Assembly: GCA_030054245.1 (NCBI GenBank)
Contig: JASGCH010000079.1
Coordinates: 1 to 6,753 of the forward strand
Direction of reading: 5' to 3'
Source of the DNA: Gammaproteobacteria bacterium
Lineage (GTDB): Bacteria > Pseudomonadota > Gammaproteobacteria > Burkholderiales > Burkholderiaceae_C
Length of the DNA stretch: 6,753 bases
Below, piece after piece: positions 1 to 4,409 of the stretch. The stretch's first letter is position 1. Every line of letters begins with the position of its first letter. The notes under the pieces were generated by a model. It saw only the letters and a list, made by a program, of their open reading frames with translations. It was not told the origin of the DNA and searched no databases. The position numbers and the translations under genes are program-made.

Positions 1-350
1 GAGATAGTATTACCGCGCATATTATCAATTTGTTGGGCGATCGAGGAGTGCTGGTGTTGCCAACCATGCCCGATATCGCCCCTTTGCGTAGCGAAAGCGA
101 AAGCTCGTTGGAGGACTATCGAAATAAAGCCATACAACTGCTGTGTATTTCTGGTTTGACTGGCTGTCCTCAAATTTCATTGCCGTGGAATATTAGAAAC
201 CACGCTCCTTTAGGGCTTTCTTTGCTGGGGCCTAGGCAATCTGATCTTAGTTTGCTTCAACTGGCCCAAAGAGCTGAAAATGGTGAACGCATCCTTCCTT
301 TCTTTTCTAAGACGGTCGCACCAGCCGATGGTGCAACCGTCTTCAAATGA
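1..350 (+). CDS. Amidase-signature family enzyme, C-terminal part (5' end outside window)
   Basis: Only the last 115 residues are visible. The frame is open to the left edge (first full codon at 3) and ends with TGA at 348-350. The run GLTGCPQISLPW followed by APLGLSLLGPRQSDLSLLQLA matches the C-terminal signature of amidase-signature hydrolases, which cleave amide bonds with a Ser-cisSer-Lys triad. The triad would lie upstream of the window, so substrate and activity cannot be judged. GVLVLPTMPDIAP, with conserved prolines, fits the strand that precedes this region in the family. In-frame TTG and ATG codons at 30 and 66 are internal, because family-like sequence continues upstream of them. 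Oddly, the final residues, KTVAPADGATV, are encoded by a palindromic repeat (309-343) and are not family sequence, so the native C-terminus seems to have been replaced or extended. The gene converges with htpX. The family assignment is firm; the exact enzyme (indoleacetamide hydrolase-like, Glu-tRNA amidotransferase A-like or other) is not. Confidence 0.85.
   Translation, partial: DSITAHIINLLGDRGVLVLPTMPDIAPLRSESESSLEDYRNKAIQLLCISGLTGCPQISLPWNIRNHAPLGLSLLGPRQSDLSLLQLAQRAENGERILPFFSKTVAPADGATVFK
309..343. repeat. REP-like palindromic repeat, copy A (best preserved)
   Basis: A 15-bp stem with one mismatch: AAGACGGTCGCACCA (309-323) pairs with TGGTGCAACCGTCTT (329-343) around the loop GCCGA (324-328). 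The same core, or its reverse complement GCACCATCGGCTGGTGC, recurs in the gap before topB. The hairpin overlaps the last codons of the amidase gene and sits between two convergent genes. It could stall transcription or protect 3' mRNA ends, as REP elements do. There is no T-tract on either side, so it is not a classical intrinsic terminator. Confidence 0.85.
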
Positions 351-357
351 TCATTTG
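344..357. repeat. 14-bp perfect palindrome CAAATGATCATTTG
   Basis: A perfect inverted repeat that begins at the base after copy A of the palindromic element and contains the amidase stop codon (TGA at 348-350). Its arms are AT-rich and have no spacer, so it suits a dimeric DNA-binding site or an insertion junction better than an RNA hairpin. The function is unknown; only the symmetry is certain. Confidence 0.5.
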
Positions 358-475
358 CTGGTGGGCTCCCCCTATAGTCTCACATATTGAGTACTAAGCA
401 ATCTGCCACGGTTTAGTCCATACTCTAGTGTTTAGTGAGTCTTCATGACCAGATGACCAGAGTTTGTCCCTAGGC
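351..475. other. Convergent intergenic gap with a short tandem repeat
   Basis: This stretch lies between the amidase stop and the htpX stop. No open frame with coding character is seen. It contains a perfect tandem duplication of ATGACCAG (445-460). I find no GC-rich hairpin followed by T residues for either gene, so transcript ends are probably set by the palindrome at 309-343 or by Rho. Confidence 0.5.
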
Positions 476-1366
476 TTAATTTTTCTTTAAGTTCAAATTT
501 TCTAAATACTTGATGCGCTCTTCTATGGGGGGATGAGAGGCAAACCAAGACATGGCTTGTTTACCTGTGATTCCCATGGTCTCTGGGACTCCTCCAGAGG
601 GAAGTTGATTATTTTGCAGGTTATGTAATACAGACAAAGCACTAATCATAGGAGCGGTATCACGCAAGTATTCAGCAGATCCTTGGTCAGCTTTAAATTC
701 TCTTTTTCGGCTAAACCAAGCCACTATCAAGGAAGCTAACACTCCTAAAGTAATTTCTAGTACGATAGAAGTTACATAATAGGCCCAGCCCACAGACTCG
801 TCGGAGTCGTCCTTGCGTAAAGCTTTGTCTATCACGAAAGCCACTATGCGACTGATAAACACCACGAAAGTATTCAGCACGCCTTGTAATAGGGTCATCG
901 TAACCATGTCACCATTGGCAATGTGAGCTATTTCGTGTGCTAAGACTGCTCGCACTTGGTTTCTATCCATGTGCAACAGCAAGCTATCAGAAACCGCAAC
1001 CAGAGAAGAGTTGCGTGTAGCTCCTGTAGCAAAGGCATTGGGTGGACCAGAAAACAAGGCAACTTCTGGTACTTTAATATGGGCTACTTTACTTAATTGT
1101 TCAACCGTGCGTAACAGCCATACTTCTTGTTCAGTTTGTGGATGCACAATCACCACGGCACCCGTTGACCACTTAGCCATGAATTTACTCATGAGCAAGG
1201 ATATAAAAGCCCCACCAAAGCCGATAACCGCAGAAAAGACAAATAGCATCCCTAAGTCTAGGTTGCGACCCGCGATAAACCTATCTACACCTAGAAGACG
1301 CACGGTAATGCCTAACAACAACATCACTGCCAAGTTGGTCAGTATAAATAAAACTACTCTTTTCAT
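476..1366 (-). CDS. htpX: Membrane zinc metalloprotease HtpX (M48 family)
   Basis: HtpX is an inner-membrane protease with a cytoplasmic active site that degrades misfolded or damaged membrane proteins, alongside FtsH in bacteria studied. The 296-residue product has the family length and order: two N-terminal membrane segments (about 4-24 and 38-60), the NAFATG motif at 110-115, the zinc site HEIAH at 144-148, the third-ligand motif REFKAD with Glu223, two further hydrophobic segments (about 155-180 and 193-218), and the C-terminal SHPPIEERI motif. All expected catalytic residues are present. I chose the ATG at 1366 because the protein then begins MKRVVLFILTN, as in the family; a TTG at 1411 would add 15 atypical residues. 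No strong Shine-Dalgarno sequence is visible before the ATG. The stop is TAA. The gene lies 156 bases downstream of topB on the same strand and converges with the amidase. In other bacteria htpX responds to envelope or heat stress; no such site can be recognised here. Confidence 0.97.
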   Translation of the reverse strand: MKRVVLFILTNLAVMLLLGITVRLLGVDRFIAGRNLDLGMLFVFSAVIGFGGAFISLLMSKFMAKWSTGAVVIVHPQTEQEVWLLRTVEQLSKVAHIKVPEVALFSGPPNAFATGATRNSSLVAVSDSLLLHMDRNQVRAVLAHEIAHIANGDMVTMTLLQGVLNTFVVFISRIVAFVIDKALRKDDSDESVGWAYYVTSIVLEITLGVLASLIVAWFSRKREFKADQGSAEYLRDTAPMISALSVLHNLQNNQLPSGGVPETMGITGKQAMSWFASHPPIEERIKYLENLNLKKN

Positions 1367-1522
1367 GATTTCAAAATAAAAACATACACAAAAACCGCTG
1401 TCGCTTACCAAACTTACAAGGATATTAAGACTCTTGAGAGCGAGGAGTAATGCTTAGATAAACTCGTTGGATTACTCATTCTTGGATACCTATCATTGTA
1501 AACTTCCAGCCAAAAAAGAATT
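1367..1522. other. Gap between topB and htpX, probable htpX upstream region
   Basis: On the - strand this follows the topB stop and precedes the htpX start. A T-rich run (TTCTTTTTT) lies just after the topB stop, but the only hairpin before it is a 5-bp A/T stem, too weak for a convincing terminator. A 7-bp inverted repeat, GAGTAAT (1445-1451) with ATTACTC (1471-1477), has a 19-base spacer and no known role. T-rich sequence just upstream of htpX could hold a -10 element, but no convincing -35 partner at normal spacing was found. Confidence 0.35.
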
Positions 1523-3286
1523 CTAAATACCTATTTTACTTATGGGTTTAGAAGTACTAGATTTAGGAGGAAACTTGAAAGTAATTTGATTTTTGCTACT
1601 ATCCCAAACCAGAAAAGACTTAAATTTTTTCTGGGTTCGGGGTGATATAAAACCATCTAATAAATCAGTTTTCCCAGATTGTAGTAATAATTGTGCTTGC
1701 TCTCTGGTAATAAGCTGTTGCAAGATGGTTTTATTGATTTTAAACCTACACTTAACAAAATCTTCACACCCGTAGTATTCTGGAAATTCAAAAACTTTAG
1801 ACTGGCAACTTAAACATTTTCCCAACTCTGGACTACCAGGATCAATAGGTGCCGGGGGAGTTAGAGCTTGGGTTTTGTCCCCAAAATCAAAACTTATTTT
1901 CCATGCTTGGGTATTTTCGGTATCTTTGGATAATACCAAATCGGCTTTGAAAGCTCTCCCCATTCTTGAACGAAAATGTTCTAAGGGTCCTATTTTTTTT
2001 TTAGAGACCAGTTGGGTTACTTCATCTACCGATAAAATTCTAGAAGCAATCACTTTAGAAATAGTAAATCCACAGCCATTCTGGCTTTCGGAATGAGTCT
2101 CTTCAGGGTGGGTAAGTGTTCCGACGCAAATATAATTGTTATATCTTTCTTCGATTTGTCCTTCGCATTCAGGGCATTTGACCGATAATGTGGTGTAATT
2201 ACCTGGAACCGAGGTTTTGTCGTATTTCTTTGCTTTTTCAACCAATTGTCGGGTCATTTGGGCAATTTCATTCATAAATTCTTTGCGATTTAGTTGCCCT
2301 GATTCAATTTGTGCTAACTTAAACTCCCATTCACCGGTTAATTCAGGTTGGATTAACTCGATGATTTCTAAGCCTTTTAATAGGGTTATCAATTGTGTAG
2401 CTTTGGTAGTGGATAGTAAATTTCGACCTTCGCGCATCAAATACTGTTCATGGATGAGACCTTCGATAACGGTGGCTCTGGTCGCTGGCGTCCCTAGCCC
2501 CTTCTTAGCCATAGCTTGGCGTAAATTTTCATCTTCTATTTGTTTACCTGCTCCTTCCATAGCACTTAGCAAGGTAGCTTCGTTGTAGTGGGCTGGTGGT
2601 TTGGTAACCAGTTTCATCAAATCACTAGCCGTCACTTGGGCCAGCTCACCGGGGGTGCCACTAATCCAAGCTTCTTCTTTGGCTGTTTCCAGTGACTTAC
2701 CGTAAACAGCTAACCAGCCGGCTTGAAGCAAAGACTTGCCTTCGGTTTTAAAATGATGGGTTTGTGTTGTTGCCACAACTTGGCTGATGCGCGTAATGAC
2801 TGAGTATTTTGCCGGAGGGAAAAAAATAGCTATAAATCTTTGTGTTACCAATTGATAAATTTTAAATTCGGCTTCAGAAAGGGTGCTTATTTTGGGCGTT
2901 TGTAAGGTGGGTATGATGGCAAAGTGGTCTTGTACTTTTTGGTTATCAAAAATATTTTTAGTGAATTTAATAAACTCCAATCGTACAGCTTCTTGGGCGT
3001 ATTTAGCTAGATCCGTATAGGGGGACTGTTCAAGCTCCAAAAAAGTTTTTTTGACGGTAGGTAAATAATCTTCTGGTAAATACCTAGAATCAGTGCGCGG
3101 GTAAGTTAGAGCTTTGTGTTTTTCATACAAAGCTTGGGCTAAACTCAGGGTGGTTTTGGCTGAATAGCCAAAACGGTTATTGGCCTCCCTCTGTAAACTG
3201 GTGAGGTCGAACAAAGGGGGAGGGGATTGGGAAGTGGTTTTGGCTTCTTCAGTGATTTGTGCCGTCTGATCTTTGATATCCGCCAA
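1523..3286 (-). CDS. topB: TopB C-terminal fragment: catalytic tyrosine and zinc-binding tail
   Basis: Downstream of the internal TAA the frame stays open to TAG at 1523-1525. The first standard start codon after the stop is TTG at 3286, without a Shine-Dalgarno sequence, so independent translation is doubtful; frame continuity really begins at 3418. In full-length numbering this part holds the catalytic Tyr333 in the motif TYPRTDSRYLP, the conserved HYNEATLLSAMEGAG stretch near 504-518, and GLGTPATRATVIEGL near 534-548. The tail has two Cys clusters: C642, C645, C658, C676 and C762, C765, C778, C784, resembling the zinc-ribbon or Toprim C-terminal repeats that help TopB hold single-stranded DNA. 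All conserved residues I can check are kept, which implies recent or continuing selection. A run of ten A residues on the coding strand (1993-2002) encodes the KKK before IGPLEHF. Confidence 0.7.
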   Translation of the reverse strand: MADIKDQTAQITEEAKTTSQSPPPLFDLTSLQREANNRFGYSAKTTLSLAQALYEKHKALTYPRTDSRYLPEDYLPTVKKTFLELEQSPYTDLAKYAQEAVRLEFIKFTKNIFDNQKVQDHFAIIPTLQTPKISTLSEAEFKIYQLVTQRFIAIFFPPAKYSVITRISQVVATTQTHHFKTEGKSLLQAGWLAVYGKSLETAKEEAWISGTPGELAQVTASDLMKLVTKPPAHYNEATLLSAMEGAGKQIEDENLRQAMAKKGLGTPATRATVIEGLIHEQYLMREGRNLLSTTKATQLITLLKGLEIIELIQPELTGEWEFKLAQIESGQLNRKEFMNEIAQMTRQLVEKAKKYDKTSVPGNYTTLSVKCPECEGQIEERYNNYICVGTLTHPEETHSESQNGCGFTISKVIASRILSVDEVTQLVSKKKIGPLEHFRSRMGRAFKADLVLSKDTENTQAWKISFDFGDKTQALTPPAPIDPGSPELGKCLSCQSKVFEFPEYYGCEDFVKCRFKINKTILQQLITREQAQLLLQSGKTDLLDGFISPRTQKKFKSFLVWDSSKNQITFKFPPKSSTSKPISKIGI

Positions 3287-3418
3287 TATTTGTACAGCTA
3301 AGGCTTCTGTCCAAATTCGATCGGCTTTGGCGTGTTCCTGCTGACTTTTAAAATGGGGATCAAACCATTTACCTTGGTAAACTCCTTTTGCAATACGAAA
3401 ATGTGCGATAACTTCCCA

Positions 3419-4099
3419 TTAATCTTGACTTTTAAAATTTAATATTTGCTGGTCTCTTTCAACCACTATGTCTAAAGTAGGGGTTTGCACCCGACCCACT
3501 GTGGTTAAAAAAAACCCACCAGAGCGCGAGTTAAAGGCGGTAAACGCACGCGTGCCATTGATACCAACCAACCAATCAGCTTCAGCTCTACTTCTGGCGG
3601 CATCGGCTAAATTTAACAAGGCTTGATCTTTTTTTAAATGATTGAACCCTTCGCGAATAGCTTCGGTGGTCATCGACTGAAGCCAAAGTCTTTCTACAGG
3701 TTTGGCTGGGGTCTTATGTTCCCGACAATATTGTTCAATCAAGCGAAAGATCAATTCGCCTTCGCGCCCAGCGTCACACGCGTTCACATAACCCACTATA
3801 TCAGCTCTTTTGGACAAGGTGGAAATAGTATGTAATCTACTTTTAGTTTTAGTAATCGGATTAATATCAAAATGGGGTGGTATAACGGGCAAATTTTCAA
3901 AAGACCATTTGCCGCGTTTGACTTCATAACGATCCGGCACACACAGTTCTAATAAGTGCCCGACTGCACTGGTAACCACCCAAGTTTGATTTTCAAAATA
4001 ATCTTTATGGTTACTAAATTTATCAGAACTTGTTGATAAGACTTTTACAATTTCTTGAGCTACGGAGGGTTTTTCGGCGATTACTAATTTTTTACTCAT
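3419..4099 (-). CDS. topB: TopB N-terminal fragment: Toprim domain and start of the topoisomerase core
   Basis: This 226-residue product is what would be translated from the topB start codon. It holds the Toprim metal-binding domain: VIAEKPSVA with the conserved Glu9, the VGHLLEL segment near 46-52, and CDAGREGELI at 108-117, where DAGREGE replaces the DPDREGE form seen in some relatives and is itself common in this TopB type. The topoisomerase core begins with SRAEADWLVGINGTRA (170-185) and GRVQTPTL (202-209). It ends at SQD, before the segment leading to the active-site tyrosine, so it should not cleave DNA and may be unstable. The TAA is followed by T, a context that normally terminates well, which argues against frequent readthrough. 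Confidence 0.75.
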   Translation of the reverse strand: MSKKLVIAEKPSVAQEIVKVLSTSSDKFSNHKDYFENQTWVVTSAVGHLLELCVPDRYEVKRGKWSFENLPVIPPHFDINPITKTKSRLHTISTLSKRADIVGYVNACDAGREGELIFRLIEQYCREHKTPAKPVERLWLQSMTTEAIREGFNHLKKDQALLNLADAARSRAEADWLVGINGTRAFTAFNSRSGGFFLTTVGRVQTPTLDIVVERDQQILNFKSQD

Positions 4100-4141
4100 G
4101 GTGGAAATTTTTAAATTTAATATATAAAAAATGTTTGTGTC

Positions 4142-4211
4142 GCGAGCTGTGCCAAGACCGTGTCAAGACTGTGGCACCATCGGCTGGTGCCGCGGTTGCA
4201 CCTTGGCTCGC
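4142..4211. repeat. Long imperfect stem-loop containing repeat copy B
   Basis: The left arm (4142-4179) and right arm (4185-4211) pair in blocks: GCGAG with CTCGC, CCAAG with CTTGG, then GGCACCA with TGGTGCC next to the loop TCGGC (4180-4184). Small bulges and wobble pairs lie between the blocks. The inner part is a copy of the palindromic family; the outer blocks extend it to about 70 bases. On RNA from either strand this would be a strong structure just upstream of topB. Pairing was worked out by eye. Confidence 0.55.
4165..4199. repeat. REP-like palindromic repeat, copy B
   Basis: The left arm AAGACTGTGGCACCA (4165-4179) matches 13 of 15 bases of the reverse complement of the right arm of copy A. 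The loop TCGGC (4180-4184) and TGGTGC follow. The outer part of the right arm has diverged. The orientation is opposite to copy A. Confidence 0.7.
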
Positions 4212-4214
4212 TAT

Positions 4215-4251
4215 TCTCGCATAAACAGTCTTATATACCCAATATGCGAGA
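4215..4251. repeat. 9-bp inverted repeat with a 19-base spacer
   Basis: TCTCGCATA (4215-4223) is the exact reverse complement of TATGCGAGA (4243-4251). The spacer contains an arm fragment of the palindromic family (ACAGTCTT, 4225-4232) and an AT-rich stretch. No T-tract follows on either strand. It could be a structured RNA, a protein site or an element end; nothing here decides between these. Confidence 0.45.
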
Positions 4252-4305
4252 CTAGGAGCGGAAGCGCAATGGATAGCGCAACGAACTGGGGCACATACAT
4301 AACGC

Positions 4306-4340
4306 AAGACCGTTGTAGCATCGGCTGGTGAGCACCACCT
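4306..4340. repeat. REP-like palindromic repeat, copy C (degenerate)
   Basis: AAGACCGTTGTAGCA (4306-4320), the loop TCGGC (4321-4325) and TGGTG follow the family consensus in the same orientation as copy B. The right arm then departs from it and instead makes a short local palindrome, TGGTG-AG-CACCA (4326-4337). This looks like a junction between two partial copies or a decayed element. Confidence 0.6.
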
Positions 4341-4354
4341 CATGCAGTAATTTG

Positions 4355-4389
4355 ACAAGCGCGGCATCAGCCGATGGTGCAATAGTCTT
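4355..4389. repeat. REP-like palindromic repeat, copy D
   Basis: The loop GCCGA (4370-4374) and right arm TGGTGCAATAGTCTT (4375-4389) match copy A at 13 of 15 arm bases in the same orientation; the left arm has diverged to GCGGCATCA. Copy D faces copy C head to head, giving a paired arrangement like the BIMEs of enterobacteria. Copy D ends 20 bases downstream of the TPR gene stop and so could shape the 3' end of that mRNA. Confidence 0.65.
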
Positions 4390-4409
4390 GTGTTGGTCGT
4401 TTGAGGCAA

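Larger units (their letters stand above)
1523..4099 (-). pseudogene. topB: DNA topoisomerase III interrupted by one in-frame TAA
   Basis: Topoisomerase III is a type IA enzyme that cuts and passes single DNA strands to decatenate replication and recombination intermediates. Read as one frame the gene has 858 codons plus a TAG stop, a plausible length for the long proteobacterial TopB type. Codon 227 (3419-3421) is TAA. The sequence on both sides stays in the same frame: NFKSQD, stop, then WEVIAHFRIAKGVYQGKWFD. Relatives carry an aromatic residue at this place, usually tyrosine in the form RDYWEV or similar, so one base change from TAT or TAC explains the stop. No other disruption is seen over the remaining 630 codons, so the lesion is recent, a sequencing error, or tolerated. 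Start ATG at 4097-4099 fits the family (MSKKLVIAEKPSVA), though no clear Shine-Dalgarno sequence precedes it. The Toprim domain and the catalytic tyrosine lie on opposite sides of the stop, so neither fragment alone should be active. Confidence 0.9.
4100..4409. other. Non-coding repeat cluster between the TPR gene and topB
   Basis: These 310 bases hold no credible gene; the open frames present are short, lack ribosome sites and translate repeat sequence (for example APADGAT and TIGWC). They contain three copies of the palindromic element also found at 309-343, extra half-arms AAGACCGTG (4154-4162) and ACAGTCTT (4225-4232), a long imperfect hairpin (4142-4211), a 9-bp inverted repeat (4215-4251) and a short GCGC hairpin (4264-4279). 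The 40 bases nearest topB are very AT-rich on the coding strand and include TATATATT, a possible -10 region, but no good -35 partner is at normal spacing. The topB promoter probably lies here or in the repeats. Confidence 0.7.

Noticed and set aside
30..32. TTG at 30 as the true start of the amidase
   Set aside because: The frame is open upstream to the edge, and the visible part matches only the C-terminal region of a much longer family, so the codon is internal.
309..343. Intrinsic terminator for the amidase or htpX
   Set aside because: The stem is strong but no T-tract follows on either strand, and it belongs to a repeat family found elsewhere in the window.
969..1379. 136-codon open frame on the + strand
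   Set aside because: It lies antisense within htpX, whose family match is unambiguous; the translation has no recognisable features.
1367..1411. Longer htpX start at TTG 1411
   Set aside because: The 15 extra residues do not look like HtpX, while MKRVVLF at 1366 does and gives the usual family length.
1523..3286. A functional split topB with an independently translated second subunit
   Set aside because: The first usable start after the stop (TTG 3286) has no ribosome site and would omit 44 conserved residues after the stop, so a nonsense mutation is the simpler explanation; not fully excluded.
3419..3421. Stop-codon reassignment (TAA read as tyrosine) as an explanation for the topB interruption
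   Set aside because: TAA ends htpX and the TPR gene at family-appropriate places, so it works as a stop in this genome.
4250..4320. A complete tRNA gene
   Set aside because: A D-arm-like hairpin is present, but the anticodon stem does not pair and no T-arm or closing acceptor stem is visible.
4030..4331. Two short + strand open frames across the topB start and the repeat cluster
   Set aside because: Both are antisense to topB or made of repeat sequence (TIGWC twice), with no ribosome site and no recognisable protein.
4140..4400. CRISPR array
   Set aside because: The repeats are inverted, diverged and unevenly spaced, with no regular spacers and no cas genes.
4092..4409. Open frame of 105 codons on the - strand filling the gap between the TPR gene and topB
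   Set aside because: It starts with TTG without a ribosome site, overlaps the topB start, and its translation is mostly the palindromic repeats and other stem-loops, with no family-like sequence.
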